Positions 11,685-24,785 of a DNA stretch of 64,000 nucleotides are shown in pieces. The stretch lies in the NCBI GenBank assembly GCA_020205615.1, contig CM035160.1, positions 6,550,437 through 6,614,436 on the forward strand. The letters run 5' to 3'. Below the pieces are notes generated by a model. That model searched no databases, was not told where the DNA came from, and saw only the letters and a program-made list of their open reading frames with translations. The position numbers were made by a program, and so were the translations under genes. Every line of letters starts with the position of its first letter. Position 1 is the stretch's first letter. This stretch comes from Panax quinquefolius (lineage: Eukaryota > Streptophyta > Magnoliopsida > Apiales > Araliaceae).

Positions 11685-14470
11685 GTGACGCCCCCAAAAT
11701 AGGTATACATCACCTATTCGAGTTGTCAATACATGAGTACGAAAACAACTACAACTTTATTATTACAACAAGAAAAGCGTGAGTTTGAATACAAATATTA
11801 TCTTCTGCATAATATCTATACTCAAATAAATCCTCATCACATTTATTGATACATTATTTTACAAAAATGGTGAGGACTACTAAACAATCCTTTCTAAAAC
11901 CTTCATTCCATACCCCACACTAAGCATCGCTTATATTCTCGCCTCCACGAGAAAAATGGAACAAAAAGGAAAAGGGTGAGCTCAACTAGCTCAAGAAAAG
12001 AATATTATGACTAAGATAATATACAACAAATTATCGTTAGTCTTCAACAGAAAAAAATCTAATAGAATACAATAGACAACAAATTTTAAATCAATATTAG
12101 CAATGAAATAATAATTCATTAGAAGAGTTAAGTAGAGAATGCAAACTACTATCTTCTATGTATGAATTTAAAAGTTCATCGCTCATCTTTTATCCTGTAA
12201 CATCAATCAATATACATCCGGAATCAAATATTCATCTTTGCACTCTACAGCCAAAGATATTCATCGATTAGTCATATTCATTTAAACACTGTTCATCTTT
12301 TCTTCTACGGGCCAAAGATATTCTTCAAAATCATTCATCTTTTGCACTACACGAGCCAAAGATATTCTTAAGAAATCATTCATCTTTGCCACTATGTGCC
12401 AAAGATATTCCATAATATCATCATTTAAGACCGAGGATGATGAAAAATATTTTTTAAAAGCGAATCCAATGAAACAAAATGACAAGGATTAAGGATTAAG
12501 GATTAAGTACTTGGTTTTATCCACGCCCAAAAATACCTCAAAAATAATCATAGTGGTGTAAAATTCAAGAATGATCAAAACATGGATACAATCGAGTTAG
12601 TATCCGAATAGATGTTTTGGACGAAAAAGAAGAAATTTTATTTTTCGGTGAATAAGATCAGATATCGTGAATAGTCTTAGTATCGTGAATAAAGAACTCA
12701 AACACCAAAAGATAGAAATTCCACAAAAACATCTTCACGCTTCATGAATAGTACTCGTGAATAAGAACTCATGAATAAGAATCTCATGAATAGTAACTCG
12801 TGAATAAGAACTCATGAATAAGAACCCATGAATAGTAACCCCACATGAAAAAGTTCCAAATTTGATAAAACTTCAGATCAACATTTCAAAGATAATGATA
12901 TTGAAGAAATAATATCATTACTGAAAAAAATAATATCCCTTACCTCGAAAGATCAAGATTTACAGCTAGAATCTACGGTATAGTCTTTGAAGGGAACTTG
13001 CATGATCTAGCAATACTCAAAGTATACTCAAAATACTCACAAGAATACGCTCGATAATATAGAGAGAAAACTTGATTTACGGTGTGATTTTCAATTCTAA
13101 CCCAAGCACCCTATTTATAGAAAATGCTTAGAATACCAAAGCGAAAAATTTAATAAAATAATAATATTTCTTAAAAATATTCAAGCCCACCTTAGAAATC
13201 TGATTTCAGATCATTTATAACACATGTGAGCCACTCAATTACAACAAAAAACGTTTTTCTTACACAAAAATATTTTAAACTCCCAAAATCAATTATTTGA
13301 AGCTTGAACTTCAATAATTCATAATAAATAGCCCTTTCATCAGAAAATTCGAATCTATGAAGTTTTTATAGAATTTCAATTCTCTACAACTTTGCAGAAG
13401 AAAGTTTTTCCAAATTCCAAATAGAAATTGGCCAAAATCCACAAACGGACAATTTTACAAAATTATAATCAAATTTCAAATCAATAAATGGGGTCCACCG
13501 ACATGTTTAACATGTTTTAAACATTTATTGCAACAAAAATACTCTTCCTCCTCAGATACTCATATATCCCACATTCGTTGTAAAAATATCACCGTTAATA
13601 TATTATTAAAATAATATATTTAAATGAATTATTTTATCAAAAAAGATAAAATATTAATTTTCAACAATTGTCATTTTAAAAATTTTCTCCATCTATATCC
13701 ACATAAAATCAATATTTTCCTCATCATATAAATCAATAATTAATTTTTCACAAATAATATTACGAGAATCACAATATTGATGACCAGTGGGTTCCTGAGG
13801 AAGGGGGCTTTCCAATAAGAATTTTTCTTCTTGGCGCAATTAGGTGACCAAACCTCTCCTTAGATGAACTTTCTAGACATTGCCAATAATGTTATCTAAT
13901 AATATTATTCGGATAATATGAATTATTGCTCGATAATGAAAAATAATGTGTAATGACAATTATTGAAACAACAAGAATATAAAATATCAACGCGTGAATT
14001 ATTAACTCAATAAAATCTTTGAGCGATAATTATCAGTAACCATTATTGAGTAGTGCCTTCTACGTAAGAATCAATAATTGGTGCAATACTGGTAATGCTT
14101 CTTGTTCAACAATGCGTATTAGTGTGTTTTAACCACCGGGTATTCCAACAATGATAATTCAGTAACTACGCTACTGTAGTTATTTAAAAACAACTTATAT
14201 TTGTCGTTTTCTTCATCCAATCGCTTTCCGTTATGGGGCCCACACATGGGCTTTAGCGCCGAGTAAATGCGAATATTCCCCGATAGTACGAATATTCCAC
14301 GACCAAACGAATATTCCCCGACGATAATGAATATTTTATAACCACTTGCTTATTTTGAAATATTTGCGTATTTAACCCTTAACTATCCACATTAATCAAA
14401 TCAACCCTTACTATTTCAAAATAATAAATAAAGGAAATTCCTTTTTATTTAAAAATTTCGGGGTCTTACA
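11685..14470 (-). mobile_element. Gypsy LTR B (5' LTR of element X)
   Basis: Full-length LTR ending GGTCTTACA at 14470, followed by ATATT (14471-14475). The matching ATATT lies just before LTR C (32931-32935). B and C share a subtype, including a CACCTTAGAAATCTGATTTC stretch that A and D lack. They are therefore the two LTRs of one insertion (X) although C is 18 kb to the right. Confidence 0.85.
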
Positions 14471-16817
14471 ATATTCATGGTTGGTCTAAATTAAAACTAG
14501 AGGGCTTAACGGACTCAAGTTTTTCAGACATACCAAGATGACAGAAAAAATCCACTTTAAGGTAAAGCGTTATCGTGAATGAGCGGTGCAGCGTTGAATT
14601 GGAAATGTTCCAAACAAAGAAAGAGTTCTTTGGTTTTAGTGATAAAGACAAAGTATATAGCTATAAATGAAGTCGCAAGTTGATTGTTTGGATTAAAAGT
14701 TCATTACGTAAACTAGGAATAGTTCTAAGTCTCATCTTGGATCTAAACATGTGTTTGTGGCACTTTCATTTAATTATTAGAATCATTGAAAGATGGGAAA
14801 TCACTATAGAGATAGTGGACTCTCATGAACAACATTACATATCCATTAACTAAAGCTTATCCAACAAAGCAGGATAATCGTCACTTAGAGAAGAAAAGAG
14901 TATAAGATACAATGATTTGGCTTTAGTGCAAGTGGGAGATTGAAAGTAGTATGCACACAAAGCCAATCATGTTTGATGATAAAGCATATACTTTGTAACA
15001 ATCTTATTCATTTATTAATAAAAAGTATTAATTTATTAAAGGCTTTTAATTATCTACATGATCTTTGTTTTATAATATGTGATAAACCCATAGTTTTAAG
15101 CAATGCTTTTAGAATAATGATGATGATCATTCTAATGAGATCTAAATTCTTAGAAAGCTTAAAACTAAAATAGTTCCCAATCGTTGGATTACTAAATTGG
15201 GGATTAGTGAATCCGGATAGATTGGTACATACGTTGCTTGCTTTCATTGGATGAGGATGATTGATCTCATGATCATTTGTGTGGAGACACTAAAGCAAGT
15301 ATGTAGGTGCTTATTAGAGAATAAGTTCATTTGAGCGTGGCTCGCTAAGGAATACCTAATGGAGTTTTATTTGCTGTCATCAATAGAAATTCTCAGTAGT
15401 GATAGTAGTCAAGTAATCCTTGGACTTGAGATCATCATAGTATCTTGTGTATGATGAGTTATACTTTGACTTATTCCTTAAGACCCTTAGGGTATATCAA
15501 AGGGTATATGCTTGGGTATAATAAGTTGTACATGGAGATAATGTATGATCAATAAAGAATCTACCACTTCAATAAAGAAGAGAAAATGTCCTATGTGATT
15601 CGATAAATGACAACCCGGTAGTCCTCGGTGGCAAAGCGAATGAAATTAGAAAGGAGTTTCTAATTTGCATTATTTGAGTTGTGCATTTAAGGATCGAAAT
15701 ACATATAATTAAATAAAATAAGACTTGACAAGAATTCCATGTCTTATATTTAATTGGGACATTGTATGGTGGAAGGATTGAATTGTCATTTTAACTATTT
15801 ACTCAAAGGTTCTTTAATGATTAATGTTGAAATCAATATTATCCGGAAAGTCGTTGATCATTGGGAGGCTTATCCTTATTGTAGAATAAATATTATTTAT
15901 TTAAATAAATTAATTGTTTAATTTATTTATTTAAATAAGATTAGAATTGTTTTAATTGATTTATTCACAACCTATTTTAATATGGAGAACCTAAAGGGTC
16001 ACACCATAAAAGGAAGAATATTTATTTAAGAAGTTAATGGCATAATCGTAATAATATGTTAAGTATATTTAATTTAATCTATGGTGATATAATAAATTAA
16101 ATAGCTTAATATTTATTATTTAATATTTTAGAAATATTAAATATAAATTAATAAGAGGAGTCTTATTAATATTATTACAATTATTATTATTTTAATTTCT
16201 AAAGAGTTTAGGAATTAATTTAATATAAAATACTCTCATTTATTCCTAATAGGATTAGGAGGAAAAATTAGTTAAAGGAGTTTAATTAATTATCCCTAAT
16301 AAGATTAGGGAGCTTAATTAATTAAAAGAATTTAATTAATTAAATAAAACCCAATTCCTTAATTGTTAAGGTGGGTTGCCCACATCTATAAATAAGAGGA
16401 GTCTTATTATGGGTGAAGGGTTGTTGACTTTTACAACATCGTAATTCCAATAGTTGGGAGAAGACGCCCCTTTTTTCTATCTGAGATAGAAAAAACTAGG
16501 GTTTGAGCGATACCCCATCTTCTTGAATCTTTTTCTTTCTTGGTGGATCACCTCTGAGGCCAAACACTTGGGTGGCTAACGTTGATCAAAGGAAGGAACC
16601 AAACCCGTGGATTCAAGTTGAGCGAAAAGGATTTGGAGGTGAACTTGTGAGGAAGCTTCGATCTTCAAGGGTAAGATTTTATTCTTTATCTTTTCGTTTA
16701 ATTAATAATTGTGCATAAAGGGTGATCCGGGTTTATGGTTTGTAAATTTTTAAACTCGATTTTACACGTTTAGCACTTTTATGCAATTTGATTGCGTTCA
16801 TGAATATTACAAACCTA
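14471..16817 (+). mobile_element. Copia element, 3' part with 3' LTR
   Basis: Ty1/copia RNase H remnants are readable near 14582-14680 (SGAALNWKCSKQ and later KYIAINEVA), and the pol 3' end runs to about 14930. A polypurine tract GTGGGAGAT (14932-14940) is followed by an LTR starting TGAAAG at 14941 that continues to about 16817. The reverse transcriptase region is missing. The upstream half of the element lies at 31396-32935, and the two halves meet at the ATATT target site of element X. The exact 3' end is uncertain, set where gypsy leader sequence starts. Confidence 0.7.
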
Positions 16818-16894
16818 ACGGTATTCCCGTCTCTCTCCTCCTAATCTTATTCTCACATCTTAGCCGGGGATCATACCTAAGCTCGATACCAAAC
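16818..16894 (-). other. Gypsy 5' leader and primer site of element Z
   Basis: This short stretch matches the leader next to LTRs B and G (TATTCCCGTCTCTC, then CTAAGCTCGATACC). The Met-tRNA primer site reads TTGGTATCGAGC on the minus strand at about 16880-16892. It marks LTR E as the 5' LTR for sequence to its left, yet only about 77 bases remain before copia sequence begins. Confidence 0.7.
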
Positions 16895-19448
16895 TGGCCG
16901 CCCCCAAAATTAGGTATACATCACCCCATCTTGGGTGCGCCACTTACATGGTACGTAATTTAAATACAACTTATTAACATAAGCATAAGTGTGCAATACG
17001 ATATAAACCGTGAGTTTAAATACAAATATAAATCTACTAGATATTATACAAACTCAAAAAAAAAATCCTCATTAATTATTATCACACTATTTCACGAGAA
17101 TAGTGAGGACTACTAATCTTATCTTCGGACCATCACTCGTTTCCCAGACTCGTCCCGGCTATATTTCTCATTTCACGAAGAAACGGTGAAAGAAAGGGTG
17201 AGCTCAACTAGCCTAGTAAGAAATATTATGACTAAGATAATGCGAGAATAAATTATCAATAGTCTTCAACAATGTTAAACGATAAAATACAATAGATAAC
17301 CCGGTTTAAGCTGCGGTGAATAAGCAATCCATTAAAAGAGTCAAGTAGAAAATAAAGTCTACTATCTTTTAGGTTTTAAAAGGTTTTCATCATTGTTATA
17401 AATGAGACTCGACTTTAATAAATATTCCACATCATCGAATCACCCCCTGCTTCTACTGCCGAGGATATTCTTTAGTATCACGACCACAATTATTCATGCA
17501 CTACGGGCGAGAATATTTGTGTATTCATTAATAGTCATGATCATCGTAACAATCATGCACACCAATGCACTACTGACCATTGAGGATTTTTATCACATCA
17601 TTTGTAACATTACGGTCATGATTACAAGAATAGTCTCTAAATCATAATCATACCAAGTCCATCTACTACACTTTCTGAACCGCAGATGACTTTCAACATA
17701 ATATAAACATGAGGATGATGACAATGATATAAGAATTCAATAAAACAAGTTCAAGAATTATTTTATTCAGAATTATTAACGTCCAAATTATCAACATGAT
17801 CTTTGTTTTGTAGAGTAAAATTCAAGAATGATCGGAAGAATATTTCCATGAAAAGATACTGGGATGAAACGCAAATAATATCGAGGATATTCCACTAATT
17901 TCATGGAGTATAGAAGTCAAAGTTTTAACCATTTGGGTATAATAAAGAATAGAATAACAAAAGAAATCACCATGCATGCGATAGACCGCAGACGCAAAGT
18001 TATTCCATAGAATAATAAATAACGGAACCCGGTCCCGTAAAAGCGCGCATGCGGGATGTTCAACAGAATAATAAAGAATGGAACCAGTCCGTAAGCGTAA
18101 AACACACGAGCGGATGTTCCAATGAATAATAATAAAAAGCGGAACCGGTCCGTAAAAACATGCATGTGAGGATGTTCCAACGAATAATAATAAAAAGATT
18201 TTAACCGTGTGCGGTGTAAAACACACGAGACGGGATGTTCCAATGTAATAATAAAAAGATTTTAACCGAGTCCTGTAAAACACATGCAGACAGGATGTTC
18301 CAACAGAATAATAGAAGAATGTCACCAAGTATAGGTAAACTGCATTATAAAAGTTATTCCAATGCATAATAATAAGCGATGGAATAACAACAGATTCTCT
18401 TCATGAATAAGAAAGAATAACACCCCTTACATTTGGTAGGAGATTGAATCTTTACTGACGATTAGTAATAAAAAAATCTTCTTCTTTCTCTCTTATTCTC
18501 TATACTTTCTCTCTCTATAAGCTTGAATGAATTAAGTGAAAATAATGAAGCCCTAGGCCTCTATTTATAGAAGATTTCTAGCTTAGCACCGCTTAGTGTG
18601 AAAAGGCAAGTGGCTTGACGACTAATGATGTGAAAAGAAAAGTGGTTTGGCCTTTGTAATGTGAAACGACAAGTGGTTCGACGTCTGGTAAAGGTAATTA
18701 CTATTAACGAAGGTAAATACTATTAAAGAAGATAAATACTATTCACAAGGTAATTACTATTGTGAAGGTAATTACTATCGATGAAGGTAAATACTATTCA
18801 CAAGAGGTAATTACTATTGTGAAAGAGACTCTTAGATGATGACATATGAGCCCCCATAAAATAATCAAACTTACCACAAATCATTTTTTTCATCATCACA
18901 CATATTTAATCTTTCAACAATTATTAATCATTTATAACTTGTCATCTCAATTATTGATTTAATACTATAACATATTATACGAGATGATCTTGTGACAATA
19001 ATTGATTCAATAATATAAGAGATATGATCGCAAAATTCTTGTGAGAATAATTGAGCATAGTGAGTGACTTCTCACGTAAGCATCAATAATCAATCTGTGT
19101 GTCTTCTTATCAACCACGCGTATTCTTGTACTTTTTACCACCGGGTAGTTCAACGGTTTTAAAGGTAACACCTCCGCCATTATTTTTATAAAATATTTTT
19201 TGTCGTTTTTCTCGATCCGACAATAATTACATTATGGGGGTCCACCAATGATTGAGTAGTTATCTTAATATTCCTAACAAAAAAGAATATTCCCAGACCA
19301 AACGAATATTTTATAACAACTTGCATACTTTGCAAAATTTATAAATATTACCCACAACTATAACATTATATCAAATTTATTCCATAATATTCAAAATAAT
19401 ATTTATAGAAAAATTCATCTTTATTTATAAAAGTTTGGGGTCTTCTGA
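16895..19448 (-). mobile_element. Gypsy LTR E
   Basis: LTR of the same type as the outer solo LTR but in opposite orientation (outer LTR and E are reverse complements over their length). On its left is a primer site, and on its right integrase C-terminal sequence. It therefore acts as both 5' and 3' LTR, as in a one-LTR circle or a tandem array. The open frames at 17822-18367 on the minus strand come from its 60-bp repeats. Confidence 0.8.
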
Positions 19449-22350
19449 CCTCCCTTCTTATGAAATTTAAGCCCTCGAAATTAGGGTGCGTATACTGGTA
19501 TGTCGAAGAGGTAAGGATACCTTGATTTCATTTGATTCTAACTCCCAAGTCATTTCCTCAACATCGTGGTTCCTCCACAAAACTTTGACTTGAGGTATAA
19601 CCTTGGAGCGTAGAATATGTTCCTTCTTATCCAAAATTTGAGCAGGAACCTCTTACATACGTCAAATCTTCCATTATTTAAATGCAGAATTAACTTTCGA
19701 TAATATGGTTCGGGTCTTTCACATATTTACGTAACATAGATATGGGAAAAGCGTTTTGAACATGAGACATATTTGGTGGTAAAAGCGAGTCTATAGCCCT
19801 GATTCCTACTCGATCGAGGATTAAAATGGACCAGATGAATCGAGGATTAAGTTTTCCTCTCTTTCCAAATCTTGTAACTCCTTTCCATGGAGCAACTCTT
19901 AACAACACATGATCTCCTATATCTAATTCCACGTCCTTTCGATGAAGATCGGCAGATAACTCTTTTTATCGATTTTGTGAGGTTTTTATCGTTGTCGGAT
20001 CTTTTGAATCTTTTAGTAGTCATACGTACCAACTCCGGTCCCAACAACGTTGCTTCACCCACCTCATCCCGGCATCTTTGAAGCGACACTTTCTTCCATA
20101 CAATGCTTGAATGGAGCCATGCCAATACTTGCTTGATAACTTTGTTGTTATAGGAAAACTCCACCAATGGTAAGAACTTGTCCCAACTCCCTTGAAATCA
20201 AGGACACGAGTCTTAATAGATCTTCAAGAGTTTGAATAGTCCTCTCCATTGTCCGTCCGTCCGAGGATGATATCTGAGAGCTAAATCGTAAGTCTGTGCC
20301 CATAGCTTTTTACAAACTAACCCAAAATCGTGAAATGAATCTTGGGTCTCGATCGAAAACTATGGATACCCCAGCATACCATGCGATCTTACAATCTCGT
20401 TTATGTACATTTGAGCAAGGCGTTCAAGTGTATAAGTTTCTCGTGTCGGTAAGAAATGAAGCGGACTTGGTCAATCTATCAACAATGACCCATATCGCAT
20501 CAATGCCTTGAGAAACCTTAGGAAGGCCGGTAATGAAATCCATGGTAATGTGCTCCCACTTCCATTCCGGAATTTCAAGTGGTTGCAATGGACCTTTTGG
20601 TACTTGATGCTCCGCTTTAACTTCGTTGACAAGTTAGACACCTTGAGATAAGCAGTATTTATCTCTCTCTTCATATTGCTCCACCAAAATGTATGGCGAA
20701 TATCATGATACATTTGGTACTCCCGAGATGGATTGTAAATGGTGTGTTGTGCGCCTCCATCATGATATTATACTTTAAATCAAGGTCGTTAGGAACACAA
20801 AAGTGCGAGTTGACTCAAGTATTCCTTCTTCATCGATTCTTGCTTGGCGATAGCACCTTCTTGCACTTTCTTCCTCATCGCGCATCGGCTCCAGTGCATA
20901 GATTGAAAGCGACTTTAACTTTATCGATTAAAGTCGGTTCTACTCAGATACTCGCTATCATCACATGCATCCACAGAGTCTTTAACTCTATCTCCATCCT
21001 TTGCAAGTCACACAAAATGGGCCTTTGCGTTGACAATATCGCACTCGTACTTGCATATAATTTTCTACTCACTCGATCGTCTACCACGTTCGCTTTTCGA
21101 GGATGGTATTGGATGGTATGATCATAATCTTTCAATGATTCAAGCCAACATCGTTGTCGCATGTTGAGTTCCTTTTGAGTGAAGAAATATTTGAGGCTTT
21201 TATGATCCGTAAAGATCTCCACTTTCTCCCCATACAAGTAATGCCTCCAAATTTTAAGTGCAAAAGACAACATTTGCTAACTCTAGATCATGAGTAGGAT
21301 AATTCCTCTCATATTCTTTGAGTTGTCATGAGGCATAAGCTATAACTTTTCCATGTTGCATAAGAACACATCCCAACCCTTTTGCTCAAGCATCACTTGT
21401 AGATGACAAATCCTCTCCGAGCGGATGGTATTGTCGAGCAGTCTTTGAAATAAGTCTCTCTTGAGTTCTTGAAAACTCTTCTCACATTCTTCGCTCCAAC
21501 CGAACTTTATATCTTTCAAAGTCAAATTTGAGTCGATGGAGTAGCGATTAGAAAATCCTTCCACGAATCTCCGATAATAACCAAATTAAGCAAGAAAAGC
21601 TACGTGACTTGGTCACTAATTTAGGTTGTTCCCGGTTTTGAATAGCTTCAATCTTTCTTTGGGTCAGCGGATATTCCATGACTTGATACCACGTGCCCAA
21701 GGAATGCTACTTCTTCAACGAACTCACATTTCTTCAACTTGGCATAAAGCTTATATTCACGAAGCTTTTGGAGTGTCGACCTCAAGTGTTGCTTTCATGA
21801 TCTTCACGGCTTTTGGAATAAATAAGGATGTCATCAATAAAGACGACCACAAAGTGATCTAAATATTCCTTGAATACTTTCTGGTTCATCATATCTATGA
21901 AGGCGGCGGGAGCATTAGTCAATCCAAAGGACATGACTAGGAATTCATAATGCCGTCTGGGGAGTTACGAAAACCGTCTTTGGAATGTCGGTGGTTCTAA
22001 TCTTCAATTGGTGATATCCTAACGAAGATCAATCTTTGAAAAGAATTTGGCTCCTTGCAATTGGTCAAACAGTCATCAATACGTGGCAATGGATACCTAT
22101 TTTTGATGGTGACATGATTCAACTCCCGATAATCAATACAAAGTCGCATACTCCCATCTTTCTTTCTTCACGAATAGAGCAGAGCACCCCAAGGAGAAGT
22201 ACTTGGGGCGAATAAAGCCAATGTCTAACAATTCCTGCGGTTGGGTCTTTAACTCCACGAAGTTTAATAGGAGCCATTCGATATGAGGCTTTGGAAATAG
22301 GTTTTGTATCGGGGTTCAAGGTCGATATAAAATTCAATTTCACGCTCTGG
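19449..22350 (-). pseudogene. Ty3/gypsy chromovirus pol remnant (element Z)
   Basis: Read right to left. The 3' end (19449-19690) encodes a chromodomain-like tail (VPAQIL, then ILRSKVIPQVKVLWRNHDV in frame). Integrase C-terminus with MSHVQNAFPISMLRKYV is near 19720-19780, and integrase core lies to about 20700. RNase H ([18 protein letters not shown]) is at about 21180-21245, and the RT motif FIDD is at 21830-21841. Stops and frameshifts are frequent. The chromodomain and motif set fit the Tekay/Del-like chromovirus group. The unbroken sequence near 20095-20115 shows what X looked like before its CATAT interruption. Pol is interrupted at 22350 by the F-G element and resumes at 30522. Confidence 0.82.
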
Positions 22351-24698
22351 TGTGACGCCCCCCAAAATTAGGTATCGTCACACCCATCTTGGGTCGCCAC
22401 TTACATGGTACATAAATTCAAATACAACTTACTTAATATAAGCTGCTGTATGCAATCGACAAAAATCGTGAGTTTGAATACAAATATTGTCTACTAGATA
22501 TTATACAAACTCGAAAGGAGTCCTCATTACAACTATTATCACACTATTTCATAGAATAGTGAGGACTACTAATCTTATCCTCTGGACCATTACTTACGTT
22601 CCCGACTAAATCCCCAATTATATGTTCTCATTTCACGAAGAAACGCAGTGAAAGAAAAGGTGAGCTCAACTAGCCCAATAAGAAATATTATGACTAAGAT
22701 AATGCAAAATAAATTATCATTAGCCTTGACGATGTTAAACCGATAAAATATAATAGACAACCCGGTTTAAGCTGCGGTGAATAATAAGCAATCCATTAAA
22801 AGAGTCAAGTAGAGAATAAAGTCTACTATCTTTTAGGTTTTAAAAGGTTTTCATCAATTTTTATCACCGAGACTCGACAATAATAAACCACCACATCTAA
22901 TCATCCACATACCACGGTCGAGGATTTTCATCAAATTATCAATGGTCATGACTATCTTAGAATCACCACGGGTCATAATCATACCAAAAACTATCCATCA
23001 TTGCATTCACGTGCCACCGAGGACTTTTGTCACATCATTTATATCAAGTCGTGATTATACCGAATGATCCTCGGTCATAATCATACTAAGTTCATCTATG
23101 CATGTAAGCCAAAGATAACATAATATAACATGAGGATGATGACAATGACATAGTAATTCAATAAAACAAGTTCAAGAATTATTTAATCCATGACTTATTA
23201 ACGTCCAAATTGTCAACATGATCTTTTTTTCGTAGAGTAAAATTCAATAATGATCGGAAGAATATTTCCATGAAAAGATCTTTGGATGAAACGCAAATAT
23301 CGAGGATATTCTACTAATTTCATGGAGTATAGAAGTCAAAGTTTTAACCAAGTGGGTATAATAAAGAATGGAATAACAAAAGAAATCACCATGCATGCGG
23401 TTGCTTAGCATGAGCGAGTTATTCAACGAATAATAATAACGGAACCGGTCGGTGAAATTCACACCAAGCGGGATGTTCAACGAGAATAATAAAGATGGAA
23501 CCGGATCCGGTGTAAAACACACGGATAGGATATTCCAATGAGAATGATAAAAGACGGAACCGGTCCCAGTAAAACACATGTAAACGAGGATGTTCCAACC
23601 GGAATAATAGAAGAATGTCACCAAGTATAGGGTAAACCGTATATCTGAGTTATTCAATGAGAATAATAAGCAATGGAATAACATAAGGATTTCACCAAGT
23701 ATAGGGTATCTGCGTATCTGAGGTTATATATAGGGTATGCCACTTTTACGGAGTTATTCCAATGGAATGATAATGAATGGAATAATGAAGTTCTCTTCGA
23801 AGAAGAAAGAATAACACCACTACTACCGTAAAAAAGAACCGAATATAGAAGTAGTGAAGTAGCGAATACTCTTCTTCTTTCTATAATCTTCTCTCTATAA
23901 ACTTCTCTACTATAATTTCTCTCTCTGAGTTTGATGAATTACGTAGAAAATAATGAAGGAATGAGCTTATTTATAGGAAAATGGAATGCATAAGTAACTA
24001 ATCCATGAGCAGTCCAGTTGATTTACTTTAATCGGCGGTCCATATTTAAAAGAAAAATCTTTTAAATAAAATATAATATATTCTATTTATATAAAAACAT
24101 TTTACTATGCAACACACTATGCAATCTTATGCAAAACACTATGCAACACTATGCATAATAAAATATAATATATTATTTATAAAATAACTTTAATAAAGTA
24201 TTCTATTTTATATAAAAGATGTTTCGTTTTATTACGTTAATAATCTGAATAAAACAAAAGCGTCATTATCGCTATAATAATTCATATTATTAATCGTGAT
24301 AATGGAATCAAACCGGTGACTTCTCACATAAGCATCGATAATCAATACCGGTATTATTCTTGTGCAACCACACGTGTTATTCTTTATCTTTTACTACTGA
24401 GTAGTTCAACGGTAACCACGCAGTAAAACTTCCGCCGTTATTTTAATAAAATATTTTTGTTGTTTTCTCAATCAAACAATAATTACATTGTGGGGTCCAC
24501 CAATGATTGAGCTGTTTATACGAATATTCCTGCTAAACCTAATATTCCCCACCAATCGAATATAATATAACCACTTGCATACTTTGCAAAATTTATAAAT
24601 ACTACCCACAACTATAATATTATCTCAAATTCACACCATAATATTAAAAATTATTTCGACAAAATTTAAATCTTTATTAATAAAATCTGGGTCTCACA
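22351..24698 (-). mobile_element. Gypsy LTR F (3' LTR of nested element FG)
   Basis: Starts TGTGACGCCCC after TCTGG (22346-22350) and ends GGGTCTCACA at 24698, followed by integrase-tail sequence. With LTR G at 28165-30521 it bounds a complete insertion. The right flank after G is TTTGG, a 4/5 match to TCTGG. Confidence 0.8.
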
Positions 24699-24785
24699 TC
24701 TCCCTCCTTATGGAATTTAAGCCCTCGAAATTAGAGTATGCGATACACAGTATGATAAAGAGATGAGGATACCTTGAATACCTTT
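24699..24785 (-). pseudogene. Integrase tail remnant of element FG
   Basis: Matches the start of the internal regions at 19449 and 35714 (CTCCCTCCTTATG, then TTTAAGCCCTCGAAATTAG) and breaks off near 24785. The rest of pol is gone from this element. Confidence 0.65.

Noticed and set aside
17822..18367. 181-codon minus-strand open frame, the longest in the repeat block
   Set aside because: It is a translation of 60-bp tandem repeats in LTR E, and matching frames occur in LTRs F, G and the outer LTR in different phases. Repeated motifs such as FYYYIGTS come from the repeat.
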